Part shown: positions 45,799 through 57,512 of the stretch, in pieces
Layout of the letters: every line of letters starts with the position of its first letter
How positions within the stretch are numbered: the stretch's first letter is position 1
Origin: Gymnothorax reevesii
Taxonomy: Eukaryota > Chordata > Actinopteri > Anguilliformes > Muraenidae
Assembly: GCA_029721435.1 (NCBI GenBank)
Contig: CM056583.1
Location: 54,663,620 to 54,727,619, forward strand
Reading direction: 5' to 3'
Length of the DNA: 64,000 nt
Made by a program: the position numbers and the translations under genes
The notes under the pieces: model-generated
What the model was told of the DNA's origin: nothing
Database searches by the model: none
What the model saw: the letters and a program-made list of their open reading frames with translations, nothing else

Positions 45799-48700
45799 CA
45801 GCTGGCAGTGGGGTGTGGGGGGGAGGTAACAGAGAAGACAGTAAGGTGGTCAGTGCCGTGGGGTGGGGGGGGGAGGTAGCAGAGAGATGACAGTAAGCTG
45901 GTCAGTGCAGTGGGGTGGGGGGCAGGGAGGTAGCAGAGAGATGACAGTAAAGTGGTCAGTGCAGCGGGGTGTGGGGCAGGGAGGTAGCAGAGAGATGACA
46001 GTAAAGTGGTCAGTGCAGCGGGGTGTGGGGAGGGAGGTAGCAGAGAGATGACAGTAAAGTGGTCAGTGCAGTGGGGTGGGGGGAGGGAGGTAGCAGAGAG
46101 AAGACAGTAAAGTGGTCAGTGCAGCGGGGTGTGGGGAGGGAGGTAGCAGAGAGATGACAGTAAAGTGGTCAGTGCAGTGGGGTGGGGGGAGGGAGGTAGT
46201 AGAGAGATGACAGTAAAGTGGTCAGTGCAGTGGGGTGGGGGGAGGGAGGTAGCAGAGAGAAGACAGTAAAGTGGTCAGTGCAGCGGGGTGTGGGGAGGGA
46301 GGTAGCAGAGAGATGACAGTAAAGTGGTCAGTGCAGTGGGGTGGGGGGAGGGAGGTAGTAGAGAGATGACAGTAAAGTGGTCAGTGCAGTGGGGTGGGGG
46401 GAGGGAGGTAGCAGAGAGATGACAGTAAAGTGGTCAGTGCAGTGGGGTGTGGGGAGGGAGGTAGCAGAGAGAAGACAGTAAAGTGGTCAGTGCAGCGGGG
46501 TGGGGGGAGGGAGGTAGCAGAGAGAAGACAGTAAAGTGGTCAGTGCAGCGGGGTGGGGGGAGGGAGGTAGCAGAGAGAAGACAGTAAAGTGGTCAGTGCA
46601 GCGGGGTGGGGGGAGGGAGGTAGCAGAGAGAAGACAGTAAAGTGGTCAGTGCAGCGGGGTGGGGGGGGAGGTAGCAGAGAGATGACAGTAAAGTGGTCAG
46701 TGCAGTGGGGTGGGGGACAGGGAGGTAGCAGAGAGATGACAGTAAAGTGGTCAGTGCAGCGGGGTGGGGGGAGGGAGGTAGCAGAGAGATGACAGTAAAG
46801 TGGTCAGTGCAGTGGGGTGGGGACAGGGAGGTAGCAGAGAGATGACAGTAAGCTGGTCAGTGCAGTGGGGTGGGGGGAGGGAGGTAGCAGAGAGATGACA
46901 GTAAAGTGGTCAGTGCAGCGGGGTGGGGGGCAGGGAGGTAGCAGAGAGATGACAGTAAAGTGGTCAGTGCAGTGGGGTGGGGGGAGGGAGGTAGCAGAGA
47001 GATGACAGTAAGCTGGTCAGTGCAGTGGGGTGGGGGGAGGGAGGTAGCAGAGAGATGACAGTAAAGTGGTCAGTGCAGCGGGGTGGGGGGCAGGGAGGTA
47101 GCAGAGAGATGACAGTAAAGTGGTCAGTGCAGTGGGGTGGGGGGAGGGAGGTAGCAGAGAGATGACAGTAAAGTGGTCAGTGCAGCGGGGTGGGGGGCAG
47201 GGAGGTAGCAGAGAGATGACAGTAAAGTGGTCAGTGCAGCGGGGTGTGGGGGAGGGAGGTAGCAGAGAGATGACAGTAAAGTGGTCAGTGCAGTGGGGTG
47301 GGGGGAGGGAGGTAGCAGAGAGAAGACAGTAAAGTGGTCAGTGCAGTGGGGTGGGGGGAGGGAGGTAGCAGAGAGAAGACAGTAAAGTGGTCAGTGCAGT
47401 GGGGTGGGGGGAGGGAGGTAGCAGAGAGATGACAGTAAAGTGGTCAGTGCAGCGGGGTGGGGGACAGGGAGGTAGCAGAGAGATGACAGTAAAGTGGTCA
47501 GTGCAGCGGGGTGGGGGACAGGGAGGTAGCAGAGAGATGACAGTAAAGTGGTCAGTGCAGCGGGGTGTGGGGGAGGGAGGTAGCAGAGAGATGACAGTAA
47601 AGTGGTCAGTGCAGCGGGGTGGGGGACAGGGAGGTAGCAGAGAGATGACAGTAAAGTGGTCAGTGCAGTGGGGTGGGGGGAGGGAGGTAGTAGAGAGATG
47701 ACAGTAAAGTGGTCAGTGCAGTGGGGTGTGGGGGAGGGAGGTAGCAGAGAGATGACAGTAAAGTGGTCAGTGCAGCGGGGTGGGGGGGAGGGAGGTAGCA
47801 GAGAGATGACAGTAAAGTGGTCAGTGCAGCGGGGTGGGGGACAGGGAGGTAGCAGAGAGATGACAGTAAAGTGGTCAGTGCAGTGGGGTGTGGGGGAGGG
47901 AGGTAGCAGAGAGATGACAGTAAAGTGGTCAGTGCAGTGGGGTGGGGGGAGGGAGGTAGCAGAGAGATGACAGTAAAGTGGTCAGTGCAGTGGGGTGGGG
48001 GGAGGGAGGTAGCAGAGAGAAGACAGTAAAGTGGTCAGTGCAGTGGGGTGGGGGGAGGGAGGTAGCAGAGAGAAGACAGTAAAGTGGTCAGTGCAGTGGG
48101 GTGGGGGGAGGGAGGTAGCAGAGAGAAGACAGTAAAGTGGTCAGTGCAGTGGGGTGGGGACAGGGAGGTAGCAGAGAGATGACAGTAAAGTGGTCAGTGC
48201 AGCGGGGTGGGGGACAGGGAGGTAGCAGAGAGAAGACAGTAAAGTGGTCAGTGCAGTGGGGTGGGGGACAGGGAGGTAGCAGAGAGATGACAGTAAAGTG
48301 GTCAGTGCAGCGGGGTGGGGGGCAGGGAGGTAGCAGAGAGATGACAGTAAAGTGGTCAGTGCAGCGGGGTGGGGGGCAGGGAGGTAGCAGAGAGATGACA
48401 GTAAAGTGGTCAGTGCAGCGGGGTGTGGGGGAGGGAGGTAGCAGAGAGATGACAGTAAAGTGGTCAGTGCAGCGGGGTGTGGGGGAGGGAGGTAGCAGAG
48501 AGATGACAGTAAAGTGGTCAGTGCAGCGGGGTGTGGGGGAGGGAGGTAGCAGAGAGATGACAGTAAGGTGGTCAGTGCCGTGGGGTGTGGGGGAGGTAGG
48601 TAGCAGAGAGATGACAGTAAAGTGGTCAGTGCAGTGGGGTGTGGGGCAGGGAGGTAGCAGAGAGATGACAGTTAGCTGGTCAGTGCAGTGGGGTGGGGGG

Positions 48701-51283
48701 AGGTAGGTAGCAGAGAGATGACAGTAAAGTGGTCAGTGCAGTGGGGTGTGGGGCAGGGAGGTAGCAGAGAGATGACAGTAAAGTGGTCAGTGCAGTGGGG
48801 TGGGGGGAGGTAGGTAGCAGAGAGATGACAGTAAAGTGGTCAGTGCAGTGGGGTGTGGGGAGGGAGGTAGCAGAGAGATGACAGTAAAGTGGTCAGTGCA
48901 GTGGGGTGGGGGGAGGGAGGTAGCAGAGAGAAGACAGTAAAGTGGTCAGTGCAGTGGGGTGTGGGGCAGGGAGGTAGCAGAGAGATGACAGTAAAGTGGT
49001 CAGTGCAGTGGGGTGGGGGGAGGGAGGTAGCAGAGAGATGACAGTAAAGTGGTCAGTGCAGCGGGGTGTGGGGGGGGGAGGTAGCAGAGAGATGACAGTA
49101 AAGTGGTCAGTGCAGTGGGGTGGGGGGAGGGAGGTAGCAGAGAGATGACAGTAAAGTGGTCAGTGCAGCGGGGTGTGGGGGGGGGAGGTAGCAGAGAGAT
49201 GACAGTAAAGTGGTCAGTGCAGCGGGGTGGGGGGAGGTAGGTAGCAGAGAGATGACAGTAAAGTGGTCAGTGCAGTGGGGTGTGGGGCAGGGAGGTAGCA
49301 GAGAGATGACAGTAAAGTGGTCAGTGCAGTGGGGTGGGGGGAGGGAGGTAGCAGAGAGATGACAGTAAAGTGGTCAGTGCAGCGGGGTGTGGGGGGGGGA
49401 GGTAGCAGAGAGATGACAGTAAAGTGGTCAGTGCAGTGGGGTGGGGGGAGGGAGGTAGCAGAGAGATGACAGTAAAGTGGTCAGTGCAGCGGGGTGTGGG
49501 GGGGGGAGGTAGCAGAGAGATGACAGTAAAGTGGTCAGTGCAGTGGGGTGGGGGGAGGGAGGTAGCAGAGAGATGACAGTAAAGTGGTCAGTGCAGCGGG
49601 GTGTGGGGGGGGGAGGTAGCAGAGAGATGACAGTAAAGTGGTCAGTGCAGTGGGGTGTGGGGCAGGGAGGTAGCAGAGAGATGACAGTAAAGTGGTCAGT
49701 GCAGCGGGGTGGGGGGAGGGAGGTAGCAGAGAGATGACAGTAAAGTGGTCAGTGCAGTGGGGTGTGGGGAGGGAGGTAGCAGAGAGATGACAGTAAAGTG
49801 GTCAGTGCAGTGGGGTGGGGGGAGGGAGGTAGCAGAGAGAAGACAGTAAAGTGGTCAGTGCAGTGGGGTGGGGGGAGGGAGGTAGCAGAGAGATGACAGT
49901 AAAGTGGTCAGTGCAGTGGGGTGTGGGGCAGGGAGGTAGCAGAGAGATGACAGTAAAGTGGTCAGTGCAGCGGGGTGTGGGGGGGGGAGGTAGCAGAGAG
50001 ATGACAGTAAAGTGGTCAGTGCAGTGGGGTGTGGGGCAGGGAGGTAGCAGAGAGATGACAGTAAAGTGGTCAGTGCAGCGGGGTGGGGGGAGGGAGGTAG
50101 CAGAGAGATGACAGTAAAGTGGTCAGTGCAGCGGGGTGGGGGAGGGAGGTAGTAGAGAGATGACAGTAAAGTGGTCAGTGCAGTGGGGTGTGGGGAGGGA
50201 GGTAGCAGAGAGATGACAGTAAAGTGGTCAGTGCAGCGGGGTGGGGGAGGGAGGTAGTAGAGAGATGACAGTAAAGTGGTCAGTGCAGTGGGGTGGGGGG
50301 AGGGAGGTAGCAGAGAGATGACAGTAAAGTGGTCAGTGCAGTGGGGTGTGGGGGAGGGAGGTAGCAGAGAGAAGACAGTAAAGTGGTCAGTGCAGTGGGG
50401 TGGGGGGAGGGAGGTAGCAGAGAGATGACAGTAAAGTGGTCAGTGCAGTGGGGTGGGGGGAGGGAGGTAGCAGAGAGATGACAGTAAAGTGGTCAGTGCA
50501 GCGGGGTGTGGGGGAGGGAGGTAGCAGAGAGATGACAGTAAAGTGGTCAGTGCAGTGGGGTGTGGGGGAGGGAGGTAGCAGAGAGAAGACAGTAAAGTGG
50601 TCAGTGCAGTGGGGTGTGGGGAGGGAGGTAGCAGAGAGAAGACAGTAAAGTGGTCAGTGCAGCGGGGTGGGGGGAGGGAGGTAGCAGAGAGAAGACAGTA
50701 AAGTGGTCAGTGCAGTGGGGTGGGGGGGGGAGGTAGCAGAGAGAAGACAGTAAAGTGGTCAGTGCAGTGGGGTGTGGGGGAGGGAGGTAGCAGAGAGATG
50801 ACAGTAAAGTGGTCAGTGCAGCGGGGTGTGGGGGAGGGAGGTAGCAGAGAGATGACAGTAAAGTGGTCAGTGCAGCGGGGTGGGGGGAGGGAGGTAGCAG
50901 AGAGATGACAGTAAAGTGGTCAGTGCAGCGGGGTGTGGGGGGGAGGTAGCAGAGAGATGACAGTAAAGTGGTCAGTGCAGCGGGGTGTGGGGGGGAGGTA
51001 GCAGAGAGATGACAGTAAAGTGGTCAGTGCAGCGGGGTGGGGGGAGGGAGGTAGCAGAGAGATGACAGTAAAGTGGTCAGTGCAGCGGGGTGGGGGGGGG
51101 GAGGTAGCAGAGAGAAGACAGTAAAGTGGTCAGTGCAGCGGGGTGGGGGGAGGGAGGTAGCAGAGAGATGACAGTAAAGTGGTCAGTGCAGCGGGGTGTG
51201 GGGGGGGGAGGTAGCAGAGAGAAGACAGTTAGCTGGTCAGTGCAGTGGGGTGTGGGGAGGGAGGTAGCAGAGAGATGACAGCA
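45799..51283 (+). repeat. G-rich minisatellite, about 100 units of 53/54 bp
   Basis: The unit runs ATGACAGTAAAGTGGTCAGT, GCAG(C/T)GGGGTG, a variable G/A run, and GGAGGTAGCAGAGAG. Most units are 53 or 54 bp; over 5.48 kb this gives about 100 copies. Variation is concentrated in the G run (for example GGGGGGAGGG, GGGGGCAGGG, TGTGGGGGAGGG) and at GATGAC/GAAGAC. The edges are degenerate (GGCAGTGGGGTG at 45809; AGCAAGGCAATC at 51279). Where 54-bp units follow each other the frame stays open, giving an 18-residue periodic peptide up to 189 codons at 48137-48706; this is a by-product and I do not call it a gene. Confidence 0.97.
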
Positions 51284-54200
51284 AGGCAATCGGTGGGAAG
51301 TGCAGGGACTCAACTCTGCAGCAAGTTGCCACACTGCACAGCTTCATGAGGGCAGAAGGGTAGGTTTTTAAAAAGAGTCATATGCTGCTCTGTTCAGAGT
51401 CACATAAACTACACTGATGGCTACAGAACAGGAGGCTGTTCTGCACGACACTATAGTGCCAGATTGAGCATGATTGTGATGCTGGCTTGTGTTACATGCT
51501 GGTTCAAAGATGCATTTTTGTTTTGTACGTTATATTTTCATGTTGTTGTTGTGGTTGCCTCTGTTGGTGGTTTTATATAGCTGTATATTTGGATGCAAAT
51601 TGCATCCAGATTGTCAATGGTTAGACTTATTAATTTGTAATGAAAGCATTAATGTTGCCTAATGTTTTTACTCTAATGGAATGTGTATTGCAGATTACTG
51701 GAACTATCTTTTCATAACAGCTCCCAGAGCACATATGCAATTGTGTTCTTTCTTTTCGTAATTATGAATGTTATTTTTCTTGAGGGGTTATTAGGACCTT
51801 GATTTAAAGCTGTTTCAACTAGGCGAAGTAAAGCTTAAAGCAGATAAGTGCATAAATTTTTGGTGTTTTGGGACAACAGGAAAACCTATATATTGATACA
51901 AGCTGGACTCATGCCACAAAATTAATGACTTCTTGCATACCAATGGTCAATCTGAAAAAAATTACACCCAAATCACTCCAACCCCCAAGCACCATCTTTG
52001 AGCTTAATAAGTTTGTTTGCACCCTCATAACAGAGACAGACAGCACATTTGCTTCTCACATCAGGATGAAGAACATCCTCGGCTTGTGAGCTCACATTCC
52101 CTCAGCCTGGTACACCGATACCTCACACCTCCTAAATCACGTCATCTGCCTCTCTCTCCCGCAATTTTCAGTTACAAGTGCCAGACCTTGTTTCACCCCT
52201 TCTACACCAATTTAAACCTGTCGCTGGGCAAAGGGGGCAAGGACGGGTGGAGGGTATCATTCTATGGTCATTTGAGGATAGAGAAATTTATTTATTTCTC
52301 TCTCAACACCTGTTTCTCTTTACCCAGTCATATGGATGTGTCCCACTAGCAAGCGGCATAATTTCTGCCTGTTCTGCGGCTCTATCAATTTCTGTCATCG
52401 GTTTCACGGAGCTCCATGAGGCCTCACATGTTCATGGTTGCTTTGCATGTGGCCAGAGACACCAGCTTTCTTGGCGACAGGCCTCTGCGTGCTTACATAT
52501 CCTACTTAATGCCAAGAGCTGGAAATGCAGGCAACTCTAAACCTGCCAGGTTTTTAACCATCATTTCCCTTTAATATTTCCACTGTGTCTTAGTGTCATT
52601 TGGGTTTATGCTGCACTGTCACACTCAGGGTACACACTGAATTTGGGTACAAAAATTATTGAATTTCATAAGTGAATGGAGCATTTTAAGAGTTATAGAC
52701 TAACACAAAACAAATATTTTTATGAAAATTCAGCAATGAAATTATTTTTCTAAAATACTCAGAGTTGAAAAATGGCTGGGAATTAAAACAATGCATTTCT
52801 AGGATCAGAAACTCCCTGACCACAAGGGTACATCATCTGCCAGCGATTTTTTTTAAATTTCTGCCATTTCTGAGCCAAAAAAGGGACCTCTCCAAGTGGC
52901 TCCCCATGCTGTCAGAGCCCTCAAAATTACATATAGTCAAATCATAAAATAATCAAATGTTTAACACAGATCATCTTTGGACTCATGAGTTCAATATGAA
53001 ATAATGATTTTTCTAGCAGAATTTAGCAATGGTTTATAATTATAGGTGCACCTGGACATCAAAACTCACCAGTAACCATCTTCTAACCAAAAACATGCCT
53101 TTTCTTCAAGATAAAGAGTTTAGTCCATTTTTCTACAAAGCTGCGTCAACAAGCAAACATACTCATAAAAGGAACTGCTTATTTTACGGTCAGAATGTTC
53201 ACCCTGCAAAAGTCAGCATGCTATTTACGATTCTGGTCATAAATGCGAAACGCAAGCTTGTATAAATGCTTTTCCCACCCAATAAGGAGCAAGTATAACT
53301 CACTAACACAGTAATACCGGAAATATACCTCATTTTAACAAAACAGACATTCCACTATCAGGAAAAGCAGGCATTAGGCTGCTCCTGATTGAACAGAATT
53401 GAAGCAATGAATGTGGCAGGGGTTTTACAGAAGTCCTGGAGCTGTTCTCATTTTAAACAAACAACAATCTAGGCATTCCATTTTATCGAATGCTGTATAA
53501 ATTCAAAAACATCACCATACTGAGCCAAATGCTGCCATATACAGTGTTAGTAGCAAAGGCTAATGGTCACTTATACTAACTAATGTGGAAAACAAGCTCT
53601 GTGATCATCATGGCTATTGTAAACCGAAAATAAAAAACAGCTAACCAGCTAGCTGGCAAGCCATTAGCTAACCATGTTACTCCAATGTACTCACTCAAAA
53701 ATGAGCCAAAACTATCCATCATTCAAATCCTCCTCCAGATAAACAGAGCAACAGAGCTCTGCTACGAGGAACCGGTACAGTTCCATTTGGAATATCTCCC
53801 AATATCCACATTGGTTTCAAATTGCAATCACGTAAATGTAACCTTGCTACTTCTTGGTTGGTTTTGGAAGTCTGTTTTTACTTTGTGCTCACGCAATTCT
53901 GTTGCGCACAATTTTAAACTATACAACCGAACATGCTGTTACGCAAGGGTTACGCAAATACTTTTCTGAGGGTCCAATCAGAGTCTTTCAATAACTGTGG
54001 AAAGTTTATACTGTCTGGATTTGGATTAAAATATGTCAATCAAAGGTTAATTACCGGGTTATAGTTCAGGTGAGCGTGAACTAGAACTGTGCTTTACGCA
54101 GATAAGCTTAAACAAGCATTAGAGAGACTGGATAACAATGAGTGATTGTGTAAGGTTGGAAGGACCCGCTGAATTTGTCATGCGATGAATCTACGCATAA

Positions 54201-54950
54201 TTTAATGTTAGGGAGTCACGCGTTTCTAATATGTGATGACTATAATTGATTGTAGAACGGTACATATAGTGTCAATACCATGTTGAATTTTTGCTTCAGA
54301 AAACAGTTTTTTTTTAATGACTTAATTGAGATACCTTTAGCCTATTACAGCTGAGATAGTTGCAACAAAGGACAACAATTTTTTCTGTGACAGGAGATCA
54401 TTTTCATTAAGTGCTGGATAGATACTATGGGCGAGTATATTAAACAGTTTGAACATCAGGCTTGGCGAAGGAGTTTAATTCACATGATTCCTGGGAAACA
54501 GGGATGGGGCTCAACTCGTCCATATTCTAAATCAGTAACAGGCAAGGCTCTGTGATGCATATTCAATGAACAGTTCAGTTTGTGCTGTCTATTGATAGAA
54601 TAGTGTAACTGCGTGCATAAATAAAGCAGCTCCATGTGCGCTGGCGTCTACACCTGCGCAGAGGGGTTAAATGCATGCCATGTGTCGAAGTTTTGCGGTG
54701 TTTTAATAACAAATTTTCTGAATTATTCATTTACCAACGCCAATGTCGGAATTTAATGAATGAAGTATTATAGCATCTCAGCAAGGAGTGTGCAACTGCA
54801 GTTCCTTGATAATGTAACCTATTCTTTTTAAATGCCATAAACATTTTCATGAAGTACAATCCTATAATAAATTGAGTTGCACTGTCAAAAATTAAAAGAA
54901 TTCTTAAAACTGGAGATGGGATTCAGAGAAAGTACTGGATTAATTAATTA
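51284..54950. other. Non-coding, no feature recognised
   Basis: Overlapping frames at 51868-52540 (up to 120 codons) and 53685-53969 have no motif I recognise and no supporting splice or start context. AT-rich, with scattered poly-T. No transposon terminus recognised. Confidence 0.4.
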
Positions 54951-54951
54951 T

Positions 54952-55090
54952 TAGGGGTTCAAGCTAGAAAAGGGGTGAAACCCTATTGTTTTTGTGCTGG
55001 TTTATCATTATTTGGGGTTCAAGCCCGTAGGGCTGAAACCCTATTATTTTTGTGCTGGTTTATTATTATTATAATTATTATTATTATTAC
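54952..55090 (+). repeat. Second hairpin-head repeat with duplicated head
   Basis: Two successive heads occur: GGGGTTCAAGC...GAAACCCTATTGTTTTTG at 54954-54996, and GGGGTTCAAGCCCGTAGGG...GAAACCCTATTATTTTTG at 55015-55053. Each is followed by TGCTGGTTTAT and ATT repeats, then a CTTCTTC tract. The order (hairpin, AACCCTATTGTTTTTG, ATT run, CTTCTT run) is the same as in the repeat at 35709-42009, although the head sequence differs. The copy seems to fade out after about 55210. Confidence 0.78.
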
Positions 55091-55344
55091 TATTTCTTTT
55101 CTTCTTCAGAAATGTTTTCCCAAATTCCCGTGAAACGGTAAATGGTAGAGACGTGAAATTTTGCAAATTGGTTGGAATTGGTGGGATAAACTCAGTAGAA
55201 CTGAGAATTGGGGTGGACAAAACATCCATTTTATTTAATCAATTATTAGTCCTGACCTGTTCTCAATCATTTTCATGACTAAAAAAAGGTTCACTTCGAG
55301 AGCACTCTACACTTAACAGGTGCTGCTTGTTCTCCCCGATTAGG

Positions 55345-55555
55345 CAAGACGACAATCATTCATCTGGAGCCGTATTTGCTTAATTTAAATCAAAGTTATT
55401 CTAAATTTCATACCTGCGCAAATACCTTGAGCCGCACACCTTTTATAGCCTTTCACTGCCACGTGCCACTTTTTTCACTCGATACATAGAGTAATTTTGA
55501 ATAACGTTGATTTGAATTAAGCAAATATGCGTCCAGCTGAATGATTGTCGTCTTG
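55345..55555. repeat. Long imperfect palindrome, 63-bp arms
   Basis: Arms 55345-55407 and 55493-55555 are reverse complements with 7 differences in 63 positions, around an 85-nt loop. The edges read CAAGACGACAATC and its complement. It ends 260 bp before the first ATG of the broken gene at 55816. It may be a fold-back MITE, or a terminal or regulatory structure of that gene's element. Confidence 0.87.
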
Positions 55556-55815
55556 TGATTCCCATTGAACGAAAGCATGAATTGAAGATCCAGCAATGAA
55601 CAAGGGGTGGATCTATGACCGTATCTGACAAGGTCCAGAGGATCGCCCTAATTTACAGACGTAAAGCATAGTGACTGCATTTTTTTCAAAGTTGAGTTTA
55701 TATTTGCGGTGTAATTACTGGTAATGTGCCTTATATTCCACTATGTACTGTTGTAAACATTGAATTTAAAGTTGAACCACAAAAGTATACGTTTATCATT
55801 GGGTATTTGCTAAAA

Positions 55816-57512
55816 ATGGAGGGAACATCTCAAACAGACCATGCACTTTACAATGCCGAGACTAATACAGAAATGGAGGATATGAATCACGTTGTGCCAG
55901 ATAAAAGTGATAAAAGTGCACCTAGAAGACGTCCACACACTCATGAGATAAAACTTGCACAATAACTGGAGAAATACAAATTATTGCCATCATGCCCAAC
56001 AAATTGTAAAAGTATCTGTGTTGAGCATTTTGACAAATACTATAGATCGGAAATTTTGACAACATATTGGAGTTTGAATTTTAGTGAAAGCAGGCAGTGG
56101 TTGGATAGTCATATCAAACTGAACGCAATTAGTCACCGAACTACAGGATCTGAAAACTCTAAAAGAAATTTGAGCCCGTCATTTTACCTACCAAAATCTG
56201 ATGGAACCATGCAAAAAGTTTGCAAAAAGATGTTTATGGTGACTCTTGGACTCCGAACAGATGGGATCATTACGCAAAGAAACTGCAAGAACAGACCATT
56301 TCCCCTACACATGAAAACCGAGGAAGAACTGTTCCACCGAACAAAAAAGACCGAGAAGCTATTGCAGAACACATAAATTCTTACCATTCTGTCTCTTCTG
56401 TCATTACACAAGAGAAAACGCTCCTAATAGATGCTATTTGGAAGTACATCCAATGACCAAGAGTAAGTAAATAAAATATTTTGTCATTTTGTTTTGAAAA
56501 TGTTTATTAAAAATTTCGTGGTCAGATTAAGTATTTTTGTCAATGCATTTGAAGAATGTAAATATTATTGTTGATGTTTTATGTAAATGAAAATAATAGA
56601 GATCATCCATTTCAAAATCTATGGCGTAATTACCGAATTAAAATGAAATATTCATGATCTGGTTAAAATACGTATATTTGTTAATGTATTTCAACCACAA
56701 AGATGTTTATGCAGACAAAAATTATTGTTACCATCCATGTCAATTCTAACTATAATTTCATATTGTTTTGACTCAGGCATGTGGCAAGATTACACTTCAA
56801 ATGGCAACAGTGCATCCTACAAGCTTTACAGACAAGTGTTTGTACAAGAAAATATCAGATTTGGAGAGCCAACACTAGACAAACGTGATGTTTGTTTGAA
56901 ATCCAAATCTCATGAGTCAACAGTTTGTGGAAATGACCACAATGTGGAGGAATGTGAAATATGTACAATGTACAAATCTCACAGGGAAAAAGCGCAAGTG
57001 GCAAGTGAGCTCAACCAAAGTGATATGCAGCGTGAGGATTCCTTTTCTGTGGACATGCAGAAAGTTATCATTATTCCTAAACTGACAAGTAAAGAACACA
57101 TATTAGCCAGTAGACTGGTTTGTTTTAATGAAACTTTTGCTTCCGGAAAATCACAGAACAGGGATTATGCAATACTTTGGCGCGAAGGAATAAGTAGTAG
57201 AAAAGCGAGTGATGTTGCTACCTCATATGTACATTTTTTTTTGTTGTGAGCGTCCCATTCATGGGCAGATAATTGCAGTGGACAGAATGAAAACTGGACT
57301 CTTTATACCGCAATGGTATTGGTGGTGAATACTGATTGGGGCCATTCAGTAATCATTCGTTATCTAGAGTGCAGACATACACTCATGGGAGCTGATTACA
57401 TCAAAAAAGATCTGAAAGAGGAAAATTACGAGGGAGTGGACTTTTTAAAAGCAAAATTTAAGGAAAATGAAATGCCAGAGCATCACACAACACCACGCGG
57501 GATATGTCAATG
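55816..57512 (+). pseudogene. D-N-C-x-G-Q-N family gene, two exons, degraded
   Basis: The first ATG used is MEGTSQTDH at 55816. Exon 1 has, after one in-frame TAA (55963-55965), a cysteine cluster CPTNCKSICVEHFD, then YYRSEILTTYWSL and YLPKSDGTMQKVCKKMFMVT followed by LGL. Two frame changes follow: THENRGRTVPPNKKDREA, then HYTRENAPNRCYLEVHPMTK. A GTAAGT donor lies at 56463-56468 and an acceptor ACTCAG ends at 56776; joining in phase 1 keeps the reading across the 314-nt intron. Exon 2 gives YKLYRQVFVQENIRFGEPTL, cysteine pairs, DMQKVIIIPKL, one in-frame TGA (57247-57249), then ADNCSGQNENWTLY and CRHTLMGADYI. This order matches a widespread uncharacterised eukaryotic family that I remember as DUF7869-type. 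An RNase H-like, transposase-related role is inference. At least two stops and two shifts make it a pseudogene. Confidence 0.75.

Noticed and set aside
48137..48706. 189-codon frame with 18-residue periodicity
   Set aside because: It is made wholly of minisatellite units of 54 bp. Where units are 53 bp the frame breaks. No start context, domain or conservation supports a protein.
45799..51283. CRISPR array
   Set aside because: The units are contiguous with no unique spacers, and the sequence is vertebrate DNA. It is a minisatellite.
52017..52540. Two overlapping frames of 110 and 120 codons
   Set aside because: They overlap in different frames and neither shows a domain, so neither can be preferred or supported.
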